From Bostrychus sinensis (lineage: Eukaryota > Chordata > Actinopteri > Gobiiformes > Eleotridae), in the NCBI GenBank assembly GCA_020698575.1, contig CM036244.1, positions 7,054,034-7,118,033 of the forward strand: DNA of 64,000 nucleotides, written 5' to 3'. Below are positions 11,041-22,251 of this stretch, piece by piece (the stretch's first letter is position 1; every line of letters starts with the position of its first letter). The notes beneath the pieces were generated by a model, which searched no databases, was not told the origin of the DNA, and worked only from the letters and a program-made list of their open reading frames with translations. Position numbers and translations under genes: made by a program.

Positions 11041-13164
11041 AAAGCCAGCCTCTGTATTTTTGTTCTCAGTTAGGCTACAGTAGGCTTTTTAACATAGAAT
11101 AATACTTCCCCACAGAACTACAGCTGTAGATTTATGGTTTTAACGGGCTTTGTAGTTTTCTTTTAAATCAGAACTCAACAAATAACAACAAATAGGCCAC
11201 AGACTACTGACTAACACTGGCCAATGATTTATTTATGAAGTATTATTTACTGCCACAGTTACCTAACTCCTCATATAAGACAGGTGTTTTCATCAGGTCC
11301 ACTCTGTTTTACTGTGACAGTGTACTACCAGCAGATAAATCTGAACATGTGGAACTAAAATGCTATTATTTATGGCATTCAGTACTTGATTTGATTAAAA
11401 ATTGTATATTCACATGGTCCGATGGTTGTTAAAATGATGTGCTGTTGTTATAGAAATACACTTTATAACTTTGTTTGCTTAAAGTAATAATTTTACACCT
11501 TTTTAGGACAACTAAGTACTATAAAATATTGCTATGTCGCATAATATTGAGAAAAATCTGACAAAATATCTTAAAAGTGTCACTATTCAACACTGACCAT
11601 GTGTTATCCCACCGGCAGCTTTTCACCCACTTTTTCATTGAAATTGTTAAAAATAACATCTGATTGTTTCATTGGAGCACTGATAACATATGAATTTTAT
11701 ATTTTTATGTCTGAGAAAAATTTGGGATTAAACGAATTAAGGATAGCTTTTATTTTACTTACTTTTTGGTTCTGGTTAAATTACATCAATAAATATTCAT
11801 CAAAATAAGAGCACATTAAAATGTACAAACAAAGGATGAGCACAATGTCCAAACTTGTGTCTGCATATTGTACTTTGCTACTCTTAATGCTCTGCGTGAG
11901 CTGACAAATAAATAATAAATTTTAAAATACTGTTTTATTTTTCAGTCATCATTATGGAGAAACAGAGGGCGAGAGTGACGAGTCTTTTTCAGTTGTCAAA
12001 AAAAAAAAAAATCCCAAAATTTGGAAAGTCCACGTTTTGACCAATTTTCAACATCTCCAATATTATCCAGATGGTAAATATACATTTTTGTCAAAAATGT
12101 TTTTATATGGAATGTTTTCCATTATGGTTGTAAGTGATGTGTGCTGTTATTCACAGGAGGAACACAACACACAGTATGTTGTAAAAGTGAAAGTGGCCCC
12201 TCCAATGACATTAATGGTTGTGCAGTTTCTTTCACTCAAAAACATGTGAGGATAGAGTGCTTTAAATATCCTTAAAAACTTATTTTATAAGCAATACCAC
12301 AGACAAAATTAAAGCATGTTTTCATTTGTATTAACCATGTTTTATGGCTCAGTTCTGCCCCATTTCAGAAATAATGTTTGGACATTTTGCAGTAATTTGC
12401 CAGTTTATAGCTGACCAAAGCCAAAGCACAGCTGTTTTCCAAGCAGCAGTCACTGCATTCTGCCTTTGTATTGGTGCATATTTTGTAGTTGCTGCAAGTA
12501 TAACACAGATGAGAAGATATGTAACTGGTTTTCAGTTTTAACTCAATTTTGATGCAATAAGCAGCATCGCAGGAGGGGTGTTGCATTGTTAACAATAACA
12601 AAAAACAACAAAAACAACTACAACAAAATTTGAAGTTTATTTCTCTTATCTTATTCAGTGCTTTGTTATGTTTATGTCTTTCTTCTTTTGGTAACAATGT
12701 TTGATTAATACAAATCAAAGCAATTTTATTTCTTTTGTAGCAACCAACGCAGTCCTGGGCCATCGTCATTTGCCACGCCCCCAACTCCACCCCCACCACA
12801 GCCCGAGGTCCCTGCGCTTCCTCCGCCTGTCCACCAAGTCTTCAAACAACTGCTTTACTGAGCTGCTTCCTCCATGCCCCAAGGCAAAGAAGTCTTCACT
12901 CCCTCACTGAGACTGGGACGGTCCGGGAAGCACCCAGTCCCGTGCACATGTCAGAGCTATTCACAGCTAAGAGCTATTTGTTTGTTTTATTTAGCGTTTT
13001 GTCTTCTTTGTGACTACGGGAGTCTGTTTTTGTGTTCTTTTTTATAGCTGCAGAACTGCACCTTCTCACTGTGCTAGAGAACCTAAAACCTCAGGTCAAT
13101 CAGCTGAGTGCCATGGGTAATGTTCTTCTGGCCAGGACCAACCGCTCCAATGAAACACCAGCGG

Positions 13165-13199
13165 AGATGCCAGAGGAAATTTCTTTTCCTCTGGCATCT
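13165..13199. other. Perfect 15-bp hairpin inside DUF4806 exon 6
   Basis: AGATGCCAGAGGAAA is followed, after a few T/C bases, by its exact reverse complement. The hairpin is in coding sequence, spanning the EMPEEISFPLASL codons. Confidence 0.85.
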
Positions 13200-13635
13200 C
13201 TGGCTGAGGTCGACCACCTTGAAGAATGGTTGAAGGACACTGGCAATAACCTTAAAAAACCAAATGGTATTGTTTTTACATCTGTCTCTAATGACCATTT
13301 CTCTCACTGTACTGTCTGATCTTGTCTATCTTCCTTGTTCTTTCATGACATGTTTCTTCAGTCTCATTGTTGCCAAGGTTCTAGAATTTGATTTCATATT
13401 TCCACAGATAACAGTTTTGGCATCTGTTGGTGGTCCATCCACCAAACGCCTGACGTGGAACATCCTGGCACACATTTTCTCTGACAATGTTGCTAAGTTG
13501 ATAAATTGGAAAGGGGTCAACAGCAAAAAAAAGTTCAGCAACATGGCAACAAAGGAACTGCTTGCACGTAAGTATCAATCTTTTTGGCCTCCTGCCTGGC
13601 ATCCTTGCACCCATACAGATATATTTAAGGAAAGT

Positions 13636-14183
13636 TGTTTGAGTATTTATTCTGATATAATTGATATCAGACTTAACTTTCTTCATTTGTAAGCCATTTC
13701 TGGTCACTAGTGCTACTGGTGGCATGTCATTCAGTCCACTAGTGCATTAGTAAAGACAAAACTGTGCAGTAGAAGTACTAATACATGCCAAATTGCTAAG
13801 TAGCTCAACTCGTGGACACATTTTTGCTTCACTAATGCCACCACTAGGTGGGAAAATGCTAACTAGCACTACTAGTAAGTCTTTTGATAAACTTATTAGT
13901 AGTAGTATTAGTGGACGCTAGGGTCAGCAGTCGAACTAGTGACCATTTTGGACCTCACTTACATGAAGACAGACTTTGTCTTACTAGTGGCTGACATTTT
14001 CCTACCTACTAGTGGCACTAGTGAGGCTAAAAAGTGTTCACTAGTTGAACTAGTGATAAATTTGGCATGTACTAGTATTGCTAGAAAGCAGTTTTGTCTT
14101 TGCTAATGCACTAGTGGACAAAAGGCTAACAAGTAAAGAAAGTTAAGGCTGATATCAGTGATATCAGAATAAATACTCAAACA
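13636..14183. mobile_element. 550-bp fold-back element rich in CACTAGTG motifs
   Basis: The left end (TTTGAGTATTTATTCTGATA) is repeated inverted at 14162-14183. Symmetry continues inward through GCATTAGTAAAGACAAAACTG and ACATGCCAAAT, which have inverted counterparts near 14050-14110. The centre is packed with ACTAGTG half-palindromes. It is a non-autonomous DNA element in intron 7 of the DUF4806 gene. Confidence 0.8.
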
Positions 14184-14189
14184 GAGTTT

Positions 14190-14375
14190 CATACAAACAG
14201 CTTTATATTCACTATCCCTCCTCTGTCCATACCATCTCAGTCTGGAAATGTCAGCACAGGTGCACACCATGTACTCATTCTTAATCCTGTCTATGCTTGT
14301 CAGGATCAAAGAGAAGCTCGACTTCTTCAGCTCTGCTACCTCCAGTTCAGCTCCTGTCTTTCTCACTGCCACTGC
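14190..14375 (-). pseudogene. RTE-like LINE C-terminal fragment
   Basis: The minus strand encodes RKTGAELEVAELKK, then IDRIKNEYM and SRLRWYGQRRDSEY. This is the conserved run after the RT domain in RTE/BovB-like LINEs (family usually E-VAEL-ML, DRIKNEYI, LRWYGHV-RR). Only about 60 codons remain. It is embedded in intron 7 of the DUF4806 gene; the 500 bases to its right are unassigned. Confidence 0.55.
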
Positions 14376-14983
14376 CCTGACTTTTTAGATTCTTTTATCA
14401 CACATTACACCTGACACTTTCATATACTCATTCAAACCACTCGAGCATATTTGTTTCTCACTAAGACTTTTGTTTTGGTTTTGCTATCATCCACATTACC
14501 CTTCATCTCCCTGTATTCCTTCCACTACTACTTAACTCTTTCATGAAAACTACAGCCCTCAGCCTGCGTTTGTCCTCTTCATCTTTCTCACCATCAGCCT
14601 GCTGCTGTTTGACTCCACCCTCTCATACCACGAGTCTACAATCACTGATCTCTTTCAAATGACAACTTCTACTTACTGTAAGATGATGATGCACCAGGTC
14701 ATCATGGCTGTCATTATACAAACATCACAGTACAGTCCTTTCTCAGTCCTAAACTCTCGTCTTTCATGACCACACCTATTCTCTCTGTCTTTGACCAACA
14801 GCAGTCCATTGTGTCGTCCTATACAATTTTAGATTGTATAAAAACTTATAGTTATATTAAATGTAGTTTTACAGTTCTGTAAAGGAACATTGACTTTATT
14901 TTCCTTTTGTATTTGTCACGCAGGAGCTGTGCAGAAGAACCACATTGGACAAAAGGTCACGGACACTGACATTAACAAATATA

Positions 14984-15456
14984 CCAGGACTAAACCAGGA
15001 CTAAACCAGGTCTAAACCAGGTCTAAACCAGGACTAAACCAGGTCTAAACCAGGACTAAACCAGGACTAAACCAGGTCTAAACCAGGTCTAAACCAGGAC
15101 TAAACCAGGTCTAAACCAGGTCTAAACCAGGACTAAACCAGGTCTAAACCAGGTCTAAACCAGGTCTAAACCAGGTCTAAACCAGGACTAAACCAGGTCT
15201 AAACCAGGTCTAAACCAGGTCTAAACCAGGACTAAACCAGGTCTAAACCAGGACTAAACCAGGACTAAACCAGGTCTAAACCAGGTCTAAACCAGGTCTA
15301 AACCAGGTCTAAACCAGGACTAAACCAGGTCTAAACCAGGACTAAACCAGGACTAAACCAGGTCTAAACCAGGACTAAACCAGGACTAAACCAGGTCTAA
15401 ACCAGGTCTAAACCAGGTCTAAACCAGGTCTAAACCAGGTCTAAACCGGGTCTAAA
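14984..15456. repeat. 11-bp minisatellite (CTAAACCAGGA/T), about 43 copies
   Basis: Tandem CTAAACCAGG units end in A or T in an irregular order. The first copies are read as codons of the DUF4806 gene's last exon, which terminates at the first in-frame TAA at 15013. The same unit occurs in reverse complement at 45594-45895. Confidence 0.97.
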
Positions 15457-15889
15457 TCATAATGGAGGACTAAATTATATAGCAGTAGTTATTAAATAGT
15501 AGTTGTTCTGTTCTACGTTGTGTATTGTTCTGTATTTGTTTTTTGTTGTTTGTTTTTAATGGTTCCATATTAAAATAATTTGAATATTAAATTCTTTTGA
15601 AGCCCTGACTGAAGTTCTGGTGTTACCTTTTTAACAGCACTTTTTACAATGGAATGGTTATGGATTATAAAGACTAGTTTGTTTTATATCATAATGGTAT
15701 TTGTTACACTAATGGACCTAAACCATATGATGTTAAAGTTCATTTAAAGTTTTTTTCCCATTAATTTTATTTGAAAACCAGAAACTGTGTACTGTTATGT
15801 ATGTAGTAAGCTATTGGCTCTATATGCGCTATATTTTGCTTGTATTTTAAATCTGAATGGGCAGTATGCAGCTAGTTCCGAGACTTTGC
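15457..15889. other. No gene seen
   Basis: AT-rich DNA between the 11-bp array and an interspersed repeat. It could hold the old 3' UTR of the DUF4806 gene, but no convincing polyadenylation signal was found. Confidence 0.4.
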
Positions 15890-16372
15890 AGTTTTAATAA
15901 TGGTACTGGACCAAGTCCGGCCCAAATCCTCCCCAATGTATAATACAAATTGCGGATCTTTGCCAGATAGGAGCCGGATTCTGAAGCAAAAATAATGATA
16001 CTGGGCCAGGTCCGGCCCAAATCCGGCCCAAAGTCACCTAAATATAAAATCTGTAATGCTTATCTGCGCCAGATCCGGGACGGATTCTGTTGCATTATAG
16101 AGATACTGGGCCAGGTCCGGCCCAAATCCACTGAATGTAAAATCTGTATTGCGTATCTGGGCCAGTGCCGAGCCGAATATTGTAACTTTTTTGCAGGTCT
16201 GGCCCAGATCTGGCCCAGAGCCATCCCAGATCCGTAATCCAGATCCGCGCCGGTATTGGCCCGTTGGAAAAAAAGACCCTGGGCCAGATCCGTGTGCCAG
16301 ATCCGGGCCAAACGCCCTCCTACATCTGGCCCGGGTCCGGCCCAGATGCATTTTGCTGTCTGGGAAAGCCGG
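15890..16372 (+). repeat. Interspersed repeat with internal GGCCCAGATCCGG-type units
   Basis: Four to five diverged units of about 80-110 bases each contain ATACTGGGCCAGGTCCGGCCC, AAATCC and TCTGTATTGC-like phrases. The block closes with CAGATGCATTTTGCTGTCTGGG. Internal units are clearly related but not identical, so this is old. A reverse copy of part of it is at 2665-2862. The class is unknown. Confidence 0.6.
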
Positions 16373-16618
16373 CTCTGCAGCTGTGTAATGTTGCAGTTAT
16401 TTGTTGCAAAAACATCCCCACAGTAAATGTTGTTACCACAGAAATGTATGATTCCATTTTGAGATTTTAATATGCAGAACTAAAGTTATTTCACCTGTAT
16501 TATACTTTTAAAATAAAACCGAGTGTCAGAGAGTAATACTGACAGTTTATTAGTGTAAAATTTATACAGATTATTTTTATTCTAAGTGACATAAAAAAGT
16601 CTTAAAAAGGTCTTAAGA

Positions 16619-18650
16619 TAAATTATTATATGCCCAACCTACAGCATCAGTACAAACAAACAATGTTCATTCTGACTACTTTGCTCTGAACCGCTCAACA
16701 AGACAGGGTTGTCCCCTCTCACCTCTGCTCTTCGCATTAACCATCGAACCCTTAGCTCTTTTACTACGTGCAACAAAGGAATATACCGGTATTAGAAGGA
16801 TAAATACAGAACATAAAGTTTCTTTGTACGTAGATGATCTTTTATTATATATTTCCAACCCTGTGAAATCAGTCCCAGTGGATTTTGAAAGACTTTGGAG
16901 AAATATCGGGATACAAATTGAATTTATCTAAAAGTATTGTTTCCAATTAACTCTAAAGCCCGAGAAAACCCAAGTATTTTTAACATCTTTCCATTTGCAA
17001 TTTCAACTCGATTTAAATATCTTGGAATAAATATCACTCAGGAATATTGTGGCTTATTTAAACATAATCCTCTCTAAACTATATGACCAAACCAAAGAGA
17101 ATATAGACAAATGGATCAATTTGCCGATCTCATTAGCAGGACGGATAAACATTGTCATGAATGAATATTCTGCCCAAATTCTTATTTTTATTCCAGTGTA
17201 TCCCCATCCTGATTAATAAAGCATTCTTTAGTAAATTAGACTCTCTAATATCTTATTTTATATGGAACAAAAAACCCCCAAGAATCAAGAAGGCTTTTCT
17301 GCAGAGACCAATATGTCAGGGGGGCATGGGATTGCCATGTTTTCGTCTTTATTATTGGTCATGTAATGTACGTTCCATGTCATTTTGGGTGTCCACCCAG
17401 GGGACTGACTGGACAATGATGGAATGTGAAAGTTGCTATCCTTCTTCATTAGAAGCTCTGATTTATTCAGCCTTTCCCATTCATAAACAAGATTTTAAGA
17501 ATCCTGTAGTCTCTCATTCAATTAAAATCTGTGTCCAGATAAGGAAACATTATAGATGGAAAGATGCTTCCATACTTACTCTGCTGATAAATAACCAAGC
17601 ATTCACTCCATCACTGTCAAACATATCCTTTCATCAATGGCACCTTAAGGGATTACACTCAATAAAAGATTTATTCATTAATAATATTTTTCCAACATTC
17701 CAGCAGTTACAAGAAAAATTTAAATTGCACAGTAAAGACTTTTTCAAATATTTACAGATCCGAAGTTTTGTAAAGAGTCTTTTTCCGTCCTTTCCTAGTC
17801 GGCCTCCTGACTCTGCATTGGATAATCTGTTCCCATCTGATCTGTTTAAAAAAGGATTAATAGCTAAAATTCACAATATGCTGTCACAACTGGACTGTAT
17901 CACTACACTAGAACATCTGGAAGATGCCTGGCAGGAGGACCTGGGTGTGACAATCACAGATAGTCAATGGACAAAAGCCCAGGAAAACGTACATTCTTCC
18001 TCTGGGTGTATTCGACATGGACTCTTACAGTTCAAAGTTTTGCAGAGACTACACTTATCGAAGTTGAAATTGTCAAAAATGTTTCCTTCTCTAAACTCTT
18101 CCTGTGATAGATGTACACAGCAGCATTGCCCTTGTATCACGACATATTGGAATAACCTTTTTCAGACTTTGTCAAAGATTCTAAAAAAAAAGTCTTCAGC
18201 CAGATCCAATCTTTGCATTATTTGGCGTGAAGCCGGTTCCTGTAGAACTATCAGACACCCGAGGTAATATGATACGGTTTGTGACACTGTTGGCTCGACG
18301 GTTAATTTTGTTAAATTGGAAACAAAAAAGGCCTCTGTCTCACTCAGGGTTAATACAAGATATAATGAGACACTTGCAACTGGAAAAAATTAAATTCTTA
18401 CTAAGGGGCAAATTGGAAGAATTTTACTTGACTTGGCAGCCTTTCATTGACTTCATTAACACAGCAAAAGTGTAACTACTGAGCTTGACATGGTGTATTA
18501 TATGTAATATCCTCTGTTTAATGTTTGAGGTTCTTTTACTTGTTCATGTGTTTTGTTTTGTTTTTTAAGTCTGTATACTTCTTTCAATACAATATGCCAT
18601 CAAGAAAAACTTGAATAAAGAGAAATAAAAAAAAAAAAAAAAAAAAAAAA
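16619..18650 (+). mobile_element. 5'-truncated L1-like LINE with TSD and poly(A)
   Basis: The element starts inside ORF2. It encodes STRQGCPLSPLLFALTIEP, the catalytic YVDDLLLY box (about 16830), a long open C-terminal stretch at 17161-18267 with FIWNKKPPRIKK and GGMGLPCF motifs and a CDRCTQQHCPC zinc-knuckle-like cluster, and a shifted end to the stop at 18475. A poly(A) run (18627-18650) follows. It is flanked by the direct repeat GGTCTTAAGA (16609-16618 and 18651-18660), extended by A's on the left, marking a target-site duplication. Stops and frameshifts around 16920-17160 and 18230-18270 make it non-functional. The order and zinc knuckle fit the L1/Tx1 group found in fish. Confidence 0.88.
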
Positions 18651-18809
18651 GGTCTTAAGAAAAAACCTGGAGCTACCCTACTTTTATTGATGTATTTTCT
18701 CTTCATAAGGACGGATGATGACGTGGAGAAATTAATAAGGCTCCGCATTTCTAGGAGCAGCCTGTTCTCAGGCAAAAGTTTTGCCTCAGCGGCCGCTTGG
18801 GAGTAAGAT

Positions 18810-18813
18810 ACAA

Positions 18814-18876
<63 letters not shown>

Positions 18877-18892
18877 ATTATTATTATTATTA
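18810..18892. repeat. (ATT)n microsatellite
   Basis: About 25 tandem ATT units, interrupted near the end by AATATT. Confidence 0.97.
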
Positions 18893-18984
18893 ATTATAAT
18901 ACTTGATTTTACCTTTTGTTTTAATGTAATGATTTTAAGAATACTATTGGTTGTGCTAAATATCCAATGTGTTTTGTGTAGAAC

Positions 18985-19078
18985 AGTGTTGAAGGAGATG
19001 GGGTTGGCCAGGTTGGTCAGCACAGCCACAGCAGACAAAAAGTGGGAGAACCTCAAAAAAACTTACAAGGCTTTGTGA
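18985..19078 (+). pseudogene. Myb/SANT- or MADF-like DNA-binding exon fragment
   Basis: Following a TTTTGTGTAG acceptor, one frame reads TVLKEMGLARLV, then DKKWENLKKTYKAL and a stop. KW-NLKK-YK is the hallmark of Myb/SANT-like and MADF DNA-binding domains, such as those of Harbinger partner proteins and NAIF1-type host proteins. Only about 30 residues remain. The 19182-22000 minisatellite lies immediately downstream and an acidic frame follows it. Confidence 0.5.
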
Positions 19079-19181
19079 CGTTTTGTAGCATTTTATCTCA
19101 GCGATGAAACTTGGCATCTGATATGAAAGCTCTGTCAGAGTTACACAGATGTAATGTTTGAAGGAGCTCAGGAGGTCTAGT

Positions 19182-22000
19182 ACATCTGTCAGAGAGAGGA
19201 GGAGGAGGAGGCACCAGGACATCTGTCAGAGAGAGGAGGAGGAGGAGGAGGCACCAGGACATCTGTCAGAGAGAGGAGGAGGAGGAGGAGGCACCAGGAC
19301 ATCTGTCAGAGAGAGGAGGAGGAGGAGGAGGCACCAGGACATCTGTCAGAGAGAGGAGGAGGAGGAGGAGGCACCAGGACATCTGTCAGAGAGAGGAGGA
19401 GGAGGAGGCACCAGGACATCTGTCCGAGAGAGGAGGAGGAGGAGGAGGCACCAGGACATCTGTCAGAGAGAGGAGGAAGAGGAGGCACCAGGACATCTGT
19501 CAGAGAGAGGAGGAGGAGGCACCAGGACATCTGTCAGAGAGAGGAGGAGGAGGAGGAGGAGGCACCAGGACATCTGTCAGAGAGAGGAGGAGGAGGAGGA
19601 GGCACCAGGACATCTGTCAGAGAGAGGAGGAGGAGGAGGCACCAGGACATCTGTCAGAGAGAGGAGGAGGAGGAGGAGGCACCAGGACATCTGTCAGAGA
19701 GAGGAGGAGGAGGAGGCACCAGGACATCTGTCAGAGAGAGGAGGAGGAGGAGGCACCAGGACATCTGTCAGAGAGAGGAGGAGGAGGAGGAGGCACCAGG
19801 ACATCTGTCAGAGAGAGGAGGAGGAGGAGGAGGCACCAGGACATCTGTCAGAGAGAGGAGGAGGAGGAGGAGGCACCAGGACATCTGTCAGAGAGAGGAG
19901 GAGGAGGAGGCACCAGGACATCTGTCAGAGAGAGGAGGAGGAGGAGGAGGCACCAGGACATCTGTCAGAGAGAGGAGGAGGAGGAGGCACCAGGACATCT
20001 GTCAGAGAGAGGAGGAAGAGGAGGAGGCACCAGGACATCTGTCAGAGAGAGGAGGAGGAGGAGGCACCAGGACATCTGTCAGAGAGAGGAGGAGGAGGAG
20101 GCACCAGGACATCTGTCAGAGAGAGGAGGAGGAGGAGGCACCAGGACATCTGTCAGAGAGAGGAGGAGGAGGAGGCACCAGGACATCTGTCAGAGAGAGG
20201 AGGAGGAGGAGGCACCAGGACATCTGTCAGAGAGAGGAGGAGAGGAGGAGGCACCAGGACATCTGTCAGAGAGAGGAGGAGGAGGAGGCACCAGGACATC
20301 TGTCAGAGAGAGGAGGAGGAGGAGGCACCAGGACATCTGTCAGAGAGAGGAGGAGGAGGAGGAGGCACCAGGACATCTGTCAGAGAGAGGAGGAGGAGGA
20401 GGCACCAGGACATCTGTCAGAGAGAGGAGGAGGAGGAGGAGGCACCAGGACATCTGTCAGAGAGAGGAGGAGGAGGAGGCACCAGGACATCTGTCAGAGA
20501 GAGGAGGAGGAGGAGGAGGCACCAGGACATCTGTCAGAGAGAGGAGGAGGAGGAGGCACCAGGACATCTGTCAGAGAGAGGAGGAGGAGGAGGAGGCACC
20601 AGGACATCTGTCAGAGAGAGGAGGAGGAGGCACCAGGACATCTGTCAGAGAGAGGAGGAGGAGGAGGCACCAGGACATCTGTCAGAGAGAGGAGGAGGAG
20701 GAGGAGGCACCAGGACATCTGTCAGAGAGAGGAGGAGGAGGAGGAGGCACCAGGACATCTGTCAGAGAGAGGAGGAGGAGGAGGCACCAGGACATCTGTC
20801 AGAGAGAGGAGGAGGAGGAGGCACCAGGACATCTGTCAGAGAGAGGAGGAGGAGGAGGAGGCACCAGGACATCTGTCAGAGAGAGGAGGAGGAGGAGGAG
20901 GCACCAGGACATCTGTCAGAGAGAGGAGGAGGAGGAGGAGGCACCAGGACATCTGTCAGAGAGAGGAGGAGGAGGAGGAGGCACCAGGACATCTGTCAGA
21001 GAGAGGAGGAGGAGGAGGAGGCACCAGGACATCTGTCAGAGAGAGGAGGAGGAGGAGGCACCAGGACATCTGTCAGAGAGAGGAGGAGGAGGCACCAGGA
21101 CATCTGTCAGAGAGAGGAGGAGGAGGAGGAGGCACCAGGACATCTGTCAGAGAGAGGAGGAGGAGGAGGCACCAGGACATCTGTCAGAGAGAGGAGGAGG
21201 AGGAGGAGGCACCAGGACATCTGTCAGAGAGAGGAGGAGGAGGAGGCACCAGGACATCTGTCAGAGAGAGGAGGAAGAGGAGGAGGCACCAGGACATCTG
21301 TCAGAGAGAGGAGGAGGAGGAGGAGGAGGCACCAGGACATCTGTCAGAGAGAGGAGGAGGAGGAGGCACCAGGACATCTGTCAGAGAGAGGAGGAGGAGG
21401 AGGCACCAGGACATCTGTCAGAGAGAGGAGGAGGAGGAGGAGGCACCAGGACATCTGTCAGAGAGAGGAGGAGGAGGAGGAGGCACCAGGACATCTGTCA
21501 GAGAGAGGAGGAGGAGGAGGCACCAGGACATCTGTCAGAGAGAGGAGGAGGAGGCACCAGGACATCTGTCAGAGAGAGGAGGAGGAGGAGGAGGCACCAG
21601 GACATCTGTCAGAGAGAGGAGGAGGAGGAGGCACCAGGACATCTGTCAGAGAGAGGAGGAGGAGGAGGAGGCACCAGGACATCTGTCAGAGAGAGGAGGA
21701 GGAGGAGGCACCAGGACATCTGTCAGAGAGAGGAGGAAGAGGAGGAGGCACCAGGACATCTGTCAGAGAGAGGAGGAGGAGGAGGAGGAGGCACCAGGAC
21801 ATCTGTCAGAGAGAGGAGGAGGAGGAGGCACCAGGACATCTGTCAGAGAGAGGAGGAGGAGGAGGCACCAGGACATCTGTCAGAGAGAGGAGGAGGAGGA
21901 GGCACCAGGACATCTGTCAGAGAGAGGAGGAGGAGGAGGAGGCACCAGGACATCTGTCAGAGAGAGGAGGAGGAGGAGGAGGCACCAGGACATCTGTCCA
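19182..22000. repeat. Roughly 35-bp minisatellite with embedded (GGA)n, about 80 copies
   Basis: Units read GCACCAGGACATCTGTCAGA, then GAGA and a run of GGA triplets. Copies differ mainly in the number of GGA triplets. Unit length is not a multiple of three, so successive copies rotate the frame and all plus-strand frames stay open for over 1000 codons. This is a repeat, not a protein gene. Confidence 0.97.
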
Positions 22001-22251
22001 ACCTCCCTGTCTCACTGCCTCAGCCTGGAGCGAGTACTTCCACATCTGTGGTACAGCAGGAGGAAGAGGAGGAGGAGGAGGAGGAGAGAGAGCAGGAGGA
22101 GGAGGAGGAAGAGGAGGAGGAGGCACCAGGACATCTGTCAGAGAGAGGAGGAAGAGGAGGAAGAGGAGGAGGAGGAGCAGGAGGTGGAGGAGGAAGAGGA
22201 GGAGAGAGAGTGATCAGGCTGAAGGAGAGAGTTGTGGAAAAATTAAATTAA
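22001..22251 (+). other. Acidic coding-like tail after the GGA minisatellite
   Basis: Unique sequence resumes after the array. One frame reads NLPVSLPQPGASTSTSVVQQ followed by poly-Glu, one degenerate copy of the minisatellite, a Gly/Arg stretch and ERVIRLKERVVEKLN before a stop. The Ser/Pro then Glu composition resembles the linker after Myb/SANT domains, so it may be the far side of the gene whose exon is at 18985. Low-complexity GA repeats could also produce it by chance. Confidence 0.35.

Larger units (their letters stand above)
9865..15015 (+). pseudogene. Multi-exon DUF4806-type gene with early nonsense codon
   Basis: Eight exons are supported by splice signals: 9865-10049 (ATG at 9866), 10396-10516, 11946-12073, 12157-12245, 12741-about 12960 (donor unresolved), 13048-13266, 13415-13567, and 14924-15015 (TAA at 15013). 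Intron phases match at every junction except the unresolved exon-5 donor. Exon 1 encodes MFHVVQFSNKSVAVVPGTWY and ends in HNWSRHPVRVLKSYG, the usual N-terminal module of these proteins. Exons 6-8 encode the DUF4806 core: FPLASLAEVDHLEEWLKD, then SVGGPSTKRLTWNIL, LINWKGVNSKKKFS and AVQKNHIGQKVTD. Function is unknown; such proteins occur in many copies in animals with DNA transposons. Oddities: an in-frame TGA at 9968-9970, explicable as CGA to TGA, and a last exon that runs into an 11-bp minisatellite and stops there. The preceding transposase suggests the two are genes of one element (inference). Confidence 0.75.

Noticed and set aside
12344..12541. A 65-codon frame in intron 4 of the DUF4806 gene
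   Set aside because: It is bypassed by phase-matched exons 4 and 5 and has no recognisable motif.
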